Assembly: GCF_040054535.1 (NCBI RefSeq)
Contig: NC_090794.1
Span: 7,698,001 to 7,762,000, forward strand
Reading direction: 5' to 3'
Length of the DNA stretch: 64,000 nucleotides
Source of the DNA: Antennarius striatus
Taxonomy: Eukaryota > Chordata > Actinopteri > Lophiiformes > Antennariidae
Shown here: one piece after another, positions 24,971 through 42,200 of the stretch
Position numbering within the stretch: the first letter of the stretch is position 1
Layout of the letters: each line of letters begins with the position of its first letter
Position numbers and translations under genes: made by a program
The notes under the pieces: model-generated
Seen by the model: only the letters and a program-made list of their open reading frames with translations
Databases searched by the model: none
Told to the model about the DNA's origin: nothing

Positions 24971-27900
24971 ATTGTTTTGCATTTCCAGAGTGAGGCTGTG
25001 TATGTAAATGTCTTAGTGCATTCATGCATGTTGCTGTGTGCAAGGCCTGTGTGTGGGCATGTACCTTTGATACTGATTGTATAAGAGAATGTTAGATGCA
25101 TGTGCCCATAAGTTAACATCAAGGGCTGTTTTCCATTCTGCAGGAAAGATGGAAATGATGATGTTCAGCTGATAGGTCTCCAGTCAGCAGCGTGTGATGT
25201 AAATGAGCCTGGGGTTACCTCTCTACGAATGTCTGTCGCCAATTCTTGGTGGTCAAGAATTCAACATTTGTCTTACAGAATCCACCATTGTCTTACTGTA
25301 TATTGTTTCCACTGTCTCTTTATGAATAAAGTTGCATGTTTCCAGGATTTAATTTGGTTAGTACACTTCCGAAAGTCAGTTTCTGTGATTTATTGATCTT
25401 GGCCAGAAAATGGTGGATTTCTGCCTGAGCGTTGGGAGAGAGTTGCTTCCTCAAGTTTTTCAGGTTTTTGGTCACAAGTGATGGAAAAATGGAGTATATG
25501 AATATTTAATGTTATGTTTGTGATGAAAAGGGTGAGCCAGAAGTGAAGTTCTCAGTTTAGTCGATTTAGGTTCCAGCCTTCACCTATGAACAAGAGATGT
25601 GGGTGGCAGTGGAGATAATTTGTCACAGATACAAGCGATTGAAATAGATGTCCTCCTTTGTTCTAACTTGGACATCTGGATGAAGCTCAAAATAAAGGCA
25701 GTTGAAGTGAAAAGGATGCCCACTGGGCATTTCCCTCCAAATGGGGTGGACACAGAAGTTGAAGAAGGGGATACATATCTCACCTAGAGAGTGGCTGAAA
25801 ATTAGATTATTTTTTTATGTTTTGGTGCACAACCAACCAACCTTTGTATTATGAATTTCAGCTATCCATTTCTGTTTGTCCCCTTCTGCCAAAAATGTAT
25901 CTGTTAATTGTACTTGCTTCACCTCTAGGAAACTGAAGCATAGAAAGAAAGAAAAAACTCCCACAAAGTGTCAAATGCTCGGAGAAGAAAAGTGCTAGAT
26001 TCAATTAAACTTTAAGGAAGGGATCATGGATGATATTTATGTTTTGTGAAATAGATGGAAGCATAATTATTTTTTAACTAAATTAGTAGATTTGGCTGGA
26101 GGAAAAAAAATGCTTAAATCAAGCTCAGGGTTGCCAAAAAAGTCTAGGTACGAGACAACTCTGGTAGTGAAAGACTTCAGATGCTGTTTGTACCTCATAC
26201 AACACATGTACAACATGATGTGTCACTATCTATCAGGTACTACTGCCAGCATCGTCTGTCAACTGCCAGGCCCTCTTTTTAATGAGGTGCAGGCAATGGT
26301 TTCGCTATTTCCAGCGTTGTCACATGCAGTTGGTGAGAACCTCAGTTCATTCTTAAGACTTGTCTCTGAAAGATGAGGCCTGTTCCTGGCTGGACTGTGC
26401 TGTTGAGCTCATAAGAATTAGATTCCTCATGTCCAGTTTCCAGACTAACTTGGTACATTGCACCTACACTGTGGCATTTGCAACTCACCCCTTCCGTTTG
26501 CAAAGACGACCCATTGCAAAGAAAAAGAAATACAACAAGATGGAGCAACAACGTCTTCTTTTTAATCAAGTTAACAGAGGCAGTTGAAAAGTTGCCAGTT
26601 GTTGGTGTATCTCTCATTGTTTCATTGCTTCCTGCTCAGCATCTTCCGGTTCAAGAGATTTTTTTTTCATGTGATAATGGCAGCCTAGCATTTTTAACCC
26701 CCTTCATCTGATTAAGAATCAGATGGGGCGAACTACCTGTAAAGAATTGCATCTTCGCATGACACGTTCTCCAGCTCACACTCAACTGGCATGACTGGTA
26801 CCATCTCATGCCTTTCAACCTGAGAGGACTTACTCCGGTAATGATGGAGATATATCCCAGCAGTCTACCATTATTGTTCACAAAACAGTCGAGTTTGGAA
26901 GCAGTAGAGTCGATGGATGGACCCTGGGAGTTGCCCAATCTGTTCAGGGTTGTCATTCCTGTCCGTCTATTCACTACTCCACTGTTTAGGTGTATGCATG
27001 GTGATTGGTTGTGGTCAAGGGTTTGGAGAACGTTGTTTTTTTTTACCTCTCTACTGAATTTGACAAGTAGCAGCATGCCTTGGTATTCTCCTCTGCCCCC
27101 CATCCCCCCATACAAACCTTCAGTTAAAACCAGTACCTGACAACAGCACAAGATATGAACCAAAACTGTATGCTGAATCTCTGCTACTTTCAGACAGCTT
27201 TTTTTTTTAAATTATTATTATCTAGTATACTGTATACAGTACTTATTTGTCACTTTAGATTCAGCCCCACAATTAATTAAAAGTGTTTCTTTTTCTGAAT
27301 CGATTTTAACTATTTCAGAGTTATGAATGATTTAGACACTTTTACAAACTTATAGTCTGTCAAAGGTGTCTAATGTTCCGTGTTGAGTGAGAAACTTGTG
27401 TTCAGTCAGTGGTTGGTTTAATTCACATATATTTTGCTTATGTTCCTACATAATATTTGTTTTTGCAATGTGAGTTCCTGGTTGCGTGAATCTCTTTTGT
27501 ATTTTGTGTCAACGTGACTATCTTGTATTTTGACTTTTGTGAATAAACGTGATTTTAAAAATCTTCCTTGTGTGATTTGCATGCTTTGCAATACAGATAC
27601 TGGTGTCGTTAAACTTATCCTAACATTCATCAGTTAGCCAGGCAATTGTATTTTGGTGGCCTGCGTACTCTCATGACATGCACAGCAGGGACAACTTCAG
27701 TGGAACGATCATTGTGGACATTTTTATGTTAGCATCTATGTTGCGCCTATACGAATTTAAAAGGGTTTAACTATGGGAGGCCAGTACTGGTCTGAGTTAC
27801 CTTTGAAGGACTGTGTGAGTCGCTGTCAGCCTGGTCCATCCCTGTTGTTGCCATATGCAAACAATAGTCTTAAATTTTAATGAACACCTTTTGCACCTTT

Positions 27901-28758
27901 TGTTTCACACTCACACTTGACCTATGTGCCAATCATATGTGTATTCCTCCTTTCACGTTCATGTGAAATGTGAAGACAAATCGTGAAATATTTTAAGTGC
28001 GTTAAACCTGTCGAACAGGACTTACTGGTGACATTCAATCAGTCACATTTGCCGTGATGTGATGCGAGTGCTCTTAACTTACTTTACTGAAGTTCTAACA
28101 GTCTATTTTTTCCTCCTCTTTTTCTTTTTTTTTTGATAACCTCAAAAGGCTGAGTACCAGCAGGCTGCCAAATGTGCATGTCTGGACTGTTTACCTTCCC
28201 CGACGAGATGACAGTATCACCTTCCACTTCCACACCCACTGTCCTCGGACACCATACTGTATCTCCTCACTATGTCAGCCTGATATGCAAAGTAGTGTCG
28301 GCAACCAATGTAGCACGGCTGACATGGGCAGTGTTTGTGTGTGCCTGTTTCAGAAAGGATGTGTGTTTATGACCCTCTGTGTCTGGATGGGCTCCCCAGC
28401 CAGTGACAGCATGGTAGCTATGATTCTACACCGAGAGCGCATCAGCTATAGCATCATCCTCCCAAACAGATAAACACACACAATTTATCTGCCTCCTGCA
28501 GGCTCACCCTCAAGTGTTCAGTACAGACTCAGTATGGAAATGTAGTCAAATGGCCAACTGGCATCAGCAACAGGATAATACCACAGAGAATTAGAACTGA
28601 GTGTGATTCTCCTGCATCGTATTAATCATTTATATATTTCCTATTTTGCCGGTTGTGTTTGCTTACTATATAAACATGTGTGCACATACACATGTAAATA
28701 CAGGCACATATAGATATCACTTGGAACATACACATGAATCTGTGCCGGGCTTGTTAAC

Positions 28759-28817
<59 letters not shown>

Positions 28818-29856
28818 CCGTGCATATCAGGCTGTGTTAGCGCTGGACCCAGAATCAGCAGAGTGAGAAACGGAAAGCTCACCCAACCATTTGGCTGCGG
28901 TCCTAATTGGCTGTGTGCTGTTGACAGGATGCTGACAGAGCACATCGCACAGACAGGTACTCTTTTTCTCTTTGTTTCATCTCCAGGGTTAGTGAAAATA
29001 TTTTCTCTGAGGAATTCCCTGCTCTACTAATTTCCAAGCATGAAAAAAAAACCTTAAGTGGCACGCTTTGACAAGTTTCAAAGCATGTTGTTTTTATAGC
29101 ATTTGGATGCACAATAAAGGAATGAGGTGGCTGGAGATAGGCCAGCCTTAATGAGATGGTTCTTTGCATCTTATCGGGCCTGGATGGTTTACAGTTCTGT
29201 GACCCGCTTGACTTGTATGTGTGGGCAGATCTGTGCATGGACCAACACATGAACACATGCAGTCAGAACTACACATTTTCATAAGCATAATAATTAGGAC
29301 ACACAAATACGCTGGACTTCTTTTGATGTACATATAATTACATATAATGCAAAGGTATGTTCATCCGTGTACAACACTAATAATTTAATGGTATACCCGA
29401 CATTGTGAGGAACATGGGTGTATATTATGCTGCATAAGCAACTTTGGAAATGAATCATATCCAAAGACTGGAAAGGTTGCTGCCTTACGGTGCTTTTACT
29501 TTGAAGGGTGACAATAATGACACTCAATGCACTTCTTTCTCTCCTTTTCTCTCTAATCCCTTCAGGTGTCTTTTCAAATTGTGCATGCTCAATGTGAAGT
29601 TATGTCATACATTGTGACATATGTTTGTCTAGTCACAAGGATAAGGATGCATGTTATGTGTCAGCTGTTGGAGCTTCAGACTAATGACATTCCATCCCTA
29701 AGAACACTGAATAATCAAAGTAACTGTGTTGTTCACTGTCTCCTATTTTTTATTTTTTGATTGGCATTTTTGTTACTAATTAATTTCCAGATATGATACC
29801 ACTGCCATATCTGTACAGTATTTACATATTAGCATAGTCAGTAATGGGTTCTATAG
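23470..29856. other. Gene-free interval, part 1
   Basis: No recognisable protein family. Contains (GT)n at 24941-24970 and 28763-28816. A 170-codon minus-strand ORF at 27163-26651 is the longest single open frame in the window, but it resembles nothing I know and has low-information composition. No repeats with clear ends were identified. Confidence 0.5.
28763..28816. repeat. (GT)n microsatellite
   Basis: About 27 uninterrupted GT units. Confidence 0.95.
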
Positions 29857-30071
<215 letters not shown>

Positions 30072-30518
30072 GGGTTAACTTGACTATGAACAAAAACCTA
30101 AAATAGAGAAAACATTAAAAAAGAGGTTTGAAGTTTGTTTCTGATTCAGCCTAAAGACTTAATGAAAAAGGAAACTACTATCACATCTAAGGCTCTCCAG
30201 TTAGCGCAGCTTCCTAGAAGTTACTTGTTCAAGGCCATCGTAATACATACAATATCAGTCAACAGAAAGAACAGGAAAAACTTCTTCTGCAACCAAAGGA
30301 AGTTCAGGGGGGGAGTTTCTCATGCCGGAAGTATTTGTTTTAGTTGTTACTACATAAAAAAGTTCATTGATCTGTGAAGTTACATGCGCTACATACAAAC
30401 AAGGGGAGAAGATACCCTTACTTAATGCAATTAGCTATTTGATTTTGTTGATTCTGGCGACCCCTGTGGATAAAGGCTGTATGACCACTACCAATCCAGC
30501 TGTTTCTAGAATATATAC

Positions 30519-30526
30519 AGTATATC

Positions 30527-30599
<73 letters not shown>
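30519..30599. repeat. (AT)n microsatellite
   Basis: About 30 uninterrupted AT units (roughly 30538-30599), preceded by shorter imperfect TA stretches. Confidence 0.95.
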
Positions 30600-30602
<3 letters not shown>

Positions 30603-32130
30603 TGAGTTAATACAATAATATGTTTTTTGCTATGTTAAGTAAATGTGAAGATATGAAGTACGAAAGGATTTCATTACTGTTATTTTGCCTACATTAGATG
30701 AACTATGAACAAACATTCAGATTCTAATGTATAATCATCAACATTTGTCAATTATGTTGTGTATTTTCAAAATGGATTATAATTCGTTGGCAACAAAAGG
30801 CCAGGTAGCAAGCCAATATAAAGTATTAAGTAATAAACCAATTGTTCTGCTGCTGTCTAGCAGTGCAGGGGTGTCAGCCTTGTGTATTCCGGTGATTCGT
30901 CCTCAGTGCTCCTCCATGAAAAATAGTTTTCATTTTAAGACTTGTGTAAGTTGGGGCACAGTGTTAAGTATATAAAAACAAAGCAACCATTTGCTAGAAA
31001 TGTTTGTGCAGAGAAAAGTTTTACAAGGTGTTCCTGGGTCCATGTAATAATATCCTTAATGGTGTCGAGGGGATTTAAAAACATACTTTATCTTCAAAGT
31101 TCCTAGTTTGTGTCATATGAAAATAATGCCCTTTATTTTTTATTAAATTGTAATGATCTTAATTTTATTGGTAACAAATACAGAAAAAAAGGGACAACAC
31201 CAGAAACGCGAGCACAATAAATGGCTCAGGTCACACAACTGAAGCAAACAACATTTTACACAATTTGCAATGTGTATGTACACCAGCAAACTTCTGCCCA
31301 ACAAACCGACACAACCTCTGGATGCCATCTTGCTTCACGGTGGCAGAGGAGGATGTCCATTCTGTCCTGCTGAACCGGCCCACAGTTTTCTATGGAGTCT
31401 AAACTTGGGCTAATCCCTGGCCATTGCAGAACTGTGATACAATATCAACCCTCCAGCTCAGCATCAGTGCCAGGCCTTCAGGGTTACAAATCATTAAACC
31501 AAGTTTTATTAATTATTGTGCTATTTACAGGCCGATTGTGCTTTTCTCTGCAGCTATAGCAGTTATTTGGAGCCATGTGCCAGAATGTGGATATGTCAAT
31601 CCTGAGTAGATGCACATGGTCGACAAAGTCATGATTTGTCAGTGTTCCTCTGATTACACAGCACTGGAATAGATGCACTGATGTGGAATTTTATGCATTT
31701 ACCTCCTTGGCAACTTTTGTTTTCACTGACCCGCCTCCAGCATACCATGTCGCCTCAGCTGTGGCATTCTTTCAGTTGCCACTTTTTCCCAGACTTGATG
31801 CATTCTGTAGGGTTGGGTTAGTTTAACAAGGGAGGAGTCATTCTAGATTAGTCAGATAAGGACATGACTGTCTAAAATATGCTCTACATAGAAATGTATC
31901 TTATATTTGGTCATTGATTTGTGTTATTAAATCCTTTATAGCAATAATTTTTGAACATTCCACAATAGACAGCTATTTTCCTTGTCTTGTCTGAACCTAC
32001 TTGATATGCATTGTTAACCTCAAACTCAAAGTATGCATTTCCTTAAATCAATGAAACAGATTCTCTTTTCCCTGTTTTCAGTTGAGTATACTGTATGTCA
32101 GATGACATTTTGTTTGACACAGTGTGTCAT
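30600..32130. other. Gene-free interval, part 2
   Basis: Non-coding; only short ORFs without family resemblance. Nothing distinctive seen. Confidence 0.5.
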
Positions 32131-32134
32131 CGTT

Positions 32135-32544
32135 TTACATCCCGCGAAGCATTGACGTATTGTAATTATCAGTGTTTGTGTGTTCGTCCATCTGTCCATC
32201 CACCAAATATCTTCACAACCATTGCAGATAGAAAGATGAAATAAAAAGCACATTACTCAGGTGGCAAAGGGGATGAAAGTGAGATGATTTTTTGCACATA
32301 TCTCAGGAACCAGATAAGATAGAAAGACGAAACAAACCACGTCATATTCAGGGAGGCAAGTGGATCGAAATTAGATCACAACCTTGACCTTGAAAAACTA
32401 GGTCAAATTTTCACCTGATGAGATATAACAACACAAAGCAACATTTTCAGGAAGCCAGAGGCAAAAAAATGTGTAGGTCGGGGTAAAATTTTTAATTTAG
32501 GGGTGTCTCGGGATGTTGCAGTCTCTGACTGCCTTGTTTGAAAT

Positions 32545-32545
<1 letters not shown>
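32135..32545. repeat. Interspersed repeat, class not determined
   Basis: The stretch runs from CGCGAAGCATTGACGTATTG through TTCGTCCATCTGTCCATCCA. It continues past ATCTCAGGAACCAGATAAGA and TTGACCTTGAAAAACTAGGTC to GTGTCTCGGGATGTTGCAGT and CTCTGACTGCCTTGTT. I recall closely similar strings as a common dispersed repeat in fish genomes. No terminal inverted repeats or coding sequence were found, so I do not assign a class. Confidence 0.5.

Positions 32546-35500
<2,955 letters not shown>

Positions 35501-35592
<92 letters not shown>
35501..35592. repeat. (GA)n microsatellite
   Basis: About 45 GA units with one AC interruption near 35526. Confidence 0.97.
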
Positions 35593-35595
<3 letters not shown>

Positions 35596-37936
35596 TACTA
35601 GATGAGCAAGAAGATGCAGTGAAAAGAGAGGAGGCACTAATGGAATCCACCATCCAATCGTTTTCAAGTCCAAATAATTCTAATAGGCTTTTTGTAGCAC
35701 CGACTCTTCTGCTTATGACGCAATAAGTACTGCAAGTCTGACGTAACTATCTGTATCAAAGCAAAATGATAACAAGAACAAGTGCTTCCAAAAAGGTTGA
35801 GAGGCATATTTTAAAGTGGGTTTATTAGGAGTGCAGCTCCTCTTATTAACATATCCGATGCAGCATCGCTAGAAAATACTACTGTATGTGCTTTTAAACA
35901 CTCAGATTACAACCTGCCATCAACTGATTCCTATCAAAAAGGTTTTAATGGAGTAGGACTGGGTTTCAGACCTCAACACAGTTGCCCCTGTGTTCACATG
36001 AGTTTCCTGTAGGTGTCAGCTTTTCTTCAGTCATACTGACGCGGGTTATAATTCGGTGTTTTTTTAATACTCTTGAAATGATAATGTTTGTTTTTTGGGA
36101 TGAAATTAATTGGCTTAAAAAGCAAAACTTTCGTGAAAGATAAATAATATGTAAAATTATATTTAAAAAATACAAAGTTTGATAGTAGAATAGGGCTTCA
36201 GCTAATAATTGTTGGCCTATTAAATAAATATAAACATAAACTGATGACTAATAACTTTATCATTTGGTCTTTTATGCATCAGATATCAGATCAGATCAAA
36301 AATTTTCTTGATTTTGATGCACAAATAAGAAACAGAATGTTGTGCCTAATATTTTTTTATAATTTAAATCAGGGACAGTCCGATAAATTAATGAGAAACT
36401 GATCTTTTAATTCCATTTCGATACACGAGCACATATCCATCATTACCATACTGGGTTTCAACACACAACTCTACTGCTGTCATTTACTCATTTTTCTCTG
36501 CTCAGTCTGCTGTTGCTCTCACCATGACCCTGGTCCTACTGGGGTGCCTGACAGTTGCCCGGGCTCTGTGCCACTTTGGCCTTTGTTTGCCCTCCTCACT
36601 TGTTGCTTCTGTGCTGTTCCTGCTGTGGCTGAGCACGAACCTCTAAATGTTGGCCTGGAGCTGCACCAGCTGAGCTTTGAGCACAACACGGTGAGTGCAC
36701 CTTGCGAGGCTACAGCCGCTGTATTATTCATCAGCCTTCTCAGGTGACCCCTCATAAACACTCTGTTATCATTTAGGATCCAATGTCTCATTAACGCTCC
36801 TTTCAGCTTCCACAAATATTGCTTTTGTGACTTCATTGGGCAGCTGCCCTCAACCGGCTGATTGATCCTTGACTGCCCGCCATTCGCCAGCCGGTGCTGC
36901 AGAGCCGTTGCGATTGGTCCTCGCAGGACATGTCTGGCTATTGGTGTTCCCTGCAGAAACTGAAGATGTCTGGGCCAGTGGTGGCGAGTTTCAGCAAGAT
37001 GCTGCCCAACGTCTCAGGTTTACGACTACAAAGTCCAACGTAGGTCTCTGTGGAAACTGCGAAAAAGTGAAAAGTGAAGTCATTCTCCCTCACTTTTGAT
37101 TGTTTAGTAAACTGTTCCATGGATGGTGGACGTGAGAGATGCATGAGACATGTTTGTACTTACTGTATAAGTCAACTCTTTATTAACCCGGAGGAATGCA
37201 GAATAAAAGGATATTTTTAGTTCAACAAGCTGTACCTCTGTGGGTTTAGCCTTTGACCCTCCATTAGCACTGTACTGGATTCACTGGGACAGAGCTTTGT
37301 CCACTTTAATTTGGCTCTAAAACACTTAATGCAGCCGCTCCATTACTGGCCATGTTGCCTTGAGCGCTTTAGCTAGAAACTATGTAGATGCTCTATAAAG
37401 TGCATCTGTATCCGTGCTCCTGTTTGTGAAGAAAAATCAAAATTAACTATTTTGGGGCTTTTATTATTCAGAGTTGGAAGAAAATAGTAGACACTTTATT
37501 TCGATGTCCTCCAGGAAATGTGATAATCTTTCTTTAGCTGCCAATAAATGACAAACATCCGGTGAAAAGAATCCTCAAACCCTTGCGTAGAGATTAATTG
37601 GATGATGGACAGGTTGGTGTCCAGACATGCGGGTCTGGAGGATCTCAACCCAATAGGCTTTCATGTCACAACAACACACAGCTTTTTCCTCATACTGAGA
37701 ATATTCAAGCACTCCATTTATTGAACACAGCACTTGTTTTGGTCCTCAGCTAGTACAGTCAGTAGCTAGCCAATGAAAATAGTGGATGATTAGCATCAGA
37801 GGAGGTACAGATTTACCTCAGAGGTTGGACAGACCAATCAAAACGCATAGGTCGGTCTTTGTTTGCTGCATGTTAAAATACACGTTTACTGGTAACAAAT
37901 GATTGGCCTTAACTCCATTTGTTGATAGATTATATA
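35593..37936. other. Gene-free interval, part 5
   Basis: Mostly AT-rich and non-coding. Around 36480-37090 the sequence is more GC-rich and holds a short Met-initiated hydrophobic ORF plus two inverted CCAAT motifs. It resembles no known gene. Confidence 0.45.
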
Positions 37937-39268
37937 TTAAAGGAACAGTAAAGTCAAAATGAATGTAGCCGCAAGAGGGCACAAGCCAGTGTCTTATTGT
38001 GCCGGTCCCAAGCCTGGGGTATAATTTGTAGTACATAAATAAAGAAACATTTTGGTGGCATTATTTTTTTTTTATGATCAATGAGGACCTTGTACAAACA
38101 AAAAAATCATAAGTTACGATGTGCTCCCTCACAGCGGAAGTGTCGCAATCGTAGACATTGGGGTGAGTGTATATAAATATACAGCAAGCGACAAACATAG
38201 CAAGCCAACATTATCACACTTCTTTATCAAGATATCATCCCAAATCATGTTGTGCTGACTCTCCAAGAGTTTCAGTGGATTGTTTGAGCTGCTCTACTGT
38301 TTGTCCTTGTACGCTTCTGTAGTTCTTAGCTGTAGTTCAGCATCATGTCAGTTGTTTCCACTCACCATTCTTTCTCTTCCTGCTGTACGTAGAAGGCCCA
38401 TAAGTCTGTGAGTGAATGCACATATTGTTTGAGTGACTTAATAGTTATAGTGTCCCGGTTTGGTTTACTGTGTCGATGTAAAAGTTAATCGCACTAATGC
38501 GCTAGCCCATTAATGGGATTTTCTGTATTATGTTAGCATTGAGCTAACTGCCATTTGTTGAACTGTGTGGAGTTAATAACAACTCTAGTTTATATTAACA
38601 TGTCTTGTATTTACGAATGTATAAGGATCAGGGCCTGACATGTTGTTTTTGTATGTTTTATTTCAGTTTCACAGATCTTCTCAGTAAAATGATCCATTCT
38701 GATAGTTTACTTTTCACAAGTGCCATAATCGCATGATAATCTGGTCATAAAAACATTATTGTAATGCAATACCTCCAGTAACTCCAGACATGAATTAATT
38801 ATCCACTTAACCTTGGGAATTCAAAATAAATACTATGGATTGTCCGAAAATGATCTTACTTTCAAATCTCTTTCAAAATCATCCAAGGCGAAGTGCTCAT
38901 GGCAGATTCTTGGATCTGACCCTGTTTATCCTTGTTCTCCAATCTTTCCAGAAGGTATTTTGTAGAAAGATAGGTTCCTATCTTGGTGTCTAACTCCTGT
39001 GGTGTTGGAGCATCCATTCCCCTCACAGGTAACCATGATTTTATCAGAGGTATCTCTTCATTGATTGTATTGTGCTGTAATGGCTGCCCTTACTGATGAA
39101 GGGACGGGTGTCGCTGATGACACGTTACCCCACGTGACGGAGCTATTGCAGTGCAGATTTTAAGGTTTCCTGACACCAGGGATGATGCCAGACATCTGGA
39201 AAAAAAATTGTTTTCATAATAATAAACAAAATACATATTGCTTTGAAAAGAGTTTACTGTCCCTTTAA
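37937..39268. mobile_element. TTAA-flanked non-autonomous DNA transposon, ~1.33 kb
   Basis: The left end is TTAA-AGGAACAGTAAAGTC (37937-37955). The right end read in reverse complement is TTAA-AGGGACAGTAAACTC (from 39268). The ends match at 13 of 15 positions, and TTAA is the target duplication of piggyBac and Kolobok superfamilies. There is no long ORF between them, so it must be non-autonomous or badly decayed. Superfamily is uncertain. Confidence 0.65.
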
Positions 39269-42200
39269 TTACAACTTCTTCCACCTTGTTCAAATGACTA
39301 AAAAAATGAAATTATTGCTGCTTTAAACAAACCTTTGTGTACACGCTTATCATTGACTTCAATGGCACTTGTATAGGCCACAATTGTGACAATAAGGACT
39401 GAATTGTAATAAAGGAATATAAGCATCGTTCGAGTTTGTTGGGTTTTTTTTAGTGTTGGGCTTACTTGTCCCTGTGTCAGTTTGGACCAAACCTTTGTTA
39501 GATGCTCACTGCCAGTGTTTTCAACAACAAGCTAGAGAAGCTGCTAATTAAGGGCCATGATGCTGTTTGTATTTAATGAGAGAATCCTCCTCATTAGTTT
39601 GCAAGGCAGTAATTAGAGAGAAAAATGGAGGGAGAGAAAGCAAAGGAAAGGATGAAGAAGTGACTGACTCTGCTCAACACGTCAGGGAGAGTTTAGTGAT
39701 GACTGCTTGACCAGTCGCTGAATCCCAAACTTTGATGTTTCTATTTCACCTGAAAAACGATCATTACAATGCTTTCATCAAATATTGCACATTTCATGAC
39801 ATGGTTTAACTTACAGTGCATTTTTGTTTATTTTTTAAATTAAAAAGAAATTATCTATGGTGCTGAAAGTCTTGAATTATTCAAAGAGCTCTGATGAGAA
39901 TATTTGGTTTTTATGTGTAGACAGACCAGATAGACGCACGTTGCCCAAAACCTTCAGTAAGCTGCTCAAACAGCAGTACATAACGTATTTTAAAATTCAT
40001 GAAGATGTATGAAGGGGGGGGGGGGCAGTGTTTGACCTGCAGAAAATGCAAAGCAAGCCTCAAGCTCTACTTCCAAAGATTTGAGAATACATTAAGATAT
40101 GTACCAGAGCCGTACAGAGAATGTGAGGTTATATAATCAAATGGGCAGGAATGCTTCTCTCGCTTTCAGCTTTCCACTAATGCTTTTTAAGTTTTAAAGT
40201 AGAATTATGGGAAGTTATTAATCACTTTCTCTTCGGCTGAAGGGTCTTGTTTAGTATGATGTAAAGCACTTAGAGAAGGGTTTTAATGCTGCCTTGTGTT
40301 TTTAACCCCAAAGCACCTGACTTCCATTTACGTTAGCTGTCTGCATCGATGGAAGAATGAGCCATGGTATGACAGGCCTCTGAAGCCCCACACTGACTCA
40401 CACACATTGCTGATAATACTTAGTCCTGCATCACCTAAACAATCTCAGTTAAATGGTCATTTAGGAGGGATGACGCATACGTATTTATATCAAGGTAGTT
40501 TTCTGTTCTAAATCAGCACTGCTACTTATTGCAGCAGAGGCACTTGGGTATGGGGAGACAAGAAGATGGAAATCATCTCTTCTTTTGGCTGGGATATCCA
40601 TACTCTCACTGTTTCCAGTGGGCCGGCGGTCTCAGCTGGCCAATGAGAGTGGACTGCCAACCGCCCACCTGGTGACTAGGCTTCTGTGTGGGTGAACACG
40701 GCAGCGAGGACAGTGCTGCTTTCCTGCTCTGTCTTTGTGGTTCCATGTTCAGACACATATTGCTTTTCATATGAATAAAGCTTTGATACTGTTCCATGTT
40801 AGTCACGGCTATTAAGTGGCTTTATTTAGATATATTGATCTTCCGGAATTATTGAGTCACATTTCCTCTTCAGTAACCATGATTAAATTTGATCAACTAT
40901 TTCTCAAGATGTTTCTCCAGTGAATTTTGACAAAAATACGCTGAGTGTATGAGTGTATTTTTGGGCAAACTATGAACCACAAATTAACATTAACACAAAA
41001 CAATTCACCAGACACAATGCATTGTTAGCATTTGTCTGATCAAGCAAATTAAATTCCAATGTTGACCATTTTGCTCTTTTTTTGTCACACCAACTTCCAA
41101 CAATGTTTAACCCTTAATCTACTAAATGCTGTGTTATTGTAGTACCATTTGTTACTAGTATAAAGAGTTACTACTGTATATCAGTTGTATCGGAACAGTC
41201 CAGTGACATCCAATAACGTTACAACTTGTACATTCACCTATTATTAGTTGCAATCTGAAATTCCCTTTCCTCTGTCATGCATCTCTCCAGTGTCAGGGTG
41301 ACATCAATCAGCAGGACCATGGTACTGAGCTACTGTGTGCTAAGGGCAGGTCATGACTCAGTAGGTCTCCAACCACAGCAGTAGGAATAATATCTGAAAT
41401 AAGGCAACAAGGAGGTTGTTCTTGGCAAGGAGCATGAAATGAATCCAGTAGAGATTACTGCTCCACAATTATTTCTACAGTATTAGGGCTGTAAAAACTG
41501 TAAAACAAAACAAAACAGGTAAAACCCTGAACTTTTAATTTACTTTCGGAGAGAATATGAGAGGGTTGAAGAGCAACAACATCTGAAAGTATTCAGTAAT
41601 GCATTCTGGACAGTGAATCATAAATATTGAGAAAATAGTTAGATTATAACAATGAGATGTCAGAATAAAGGCAAACAGATTAGATAAGATTTATTACATA
41701 TTACTGAATTGGTTTCCATTACACTGTGCAGATGGACTTTTGAAACTTTGAACCATAAGATACATGATGACAAACTGATAATCCAACTAAATATAAATGA
41801 TTAACTTGATACATGTGTGCCGTGTATTTCCTGGTGGTTTCTGATCTGTTTTCCATGCATTAGGTCGCATATTCGTCTTTTTAATGAGACTATTGTCATT
41901 TTCAGTTACCGCGTATTTCTACATCTGAGGGTACATGGTACGACACGTGTTCCAGCAGGACCATACTGTTATGCAGAAAAGCCTCCATGTGGTTATGAGA
42001 ACAGGCTCTTTCTCTTGCTGACAGTTGGCCACCTGTCAATCAACACAGCTCTGGATTAGGCTGTGCTGACGGGTGGCTGACCGACATATCCTGTGAATGA
42101 ATGCTCTGTCCTTCCCTCACTGTCTTCTGTCAGCACCTTTCACATACAATATCATACAAATGCAGTCTCTCATTCCCATCAAATTCCCCCCCCCCCCCCC

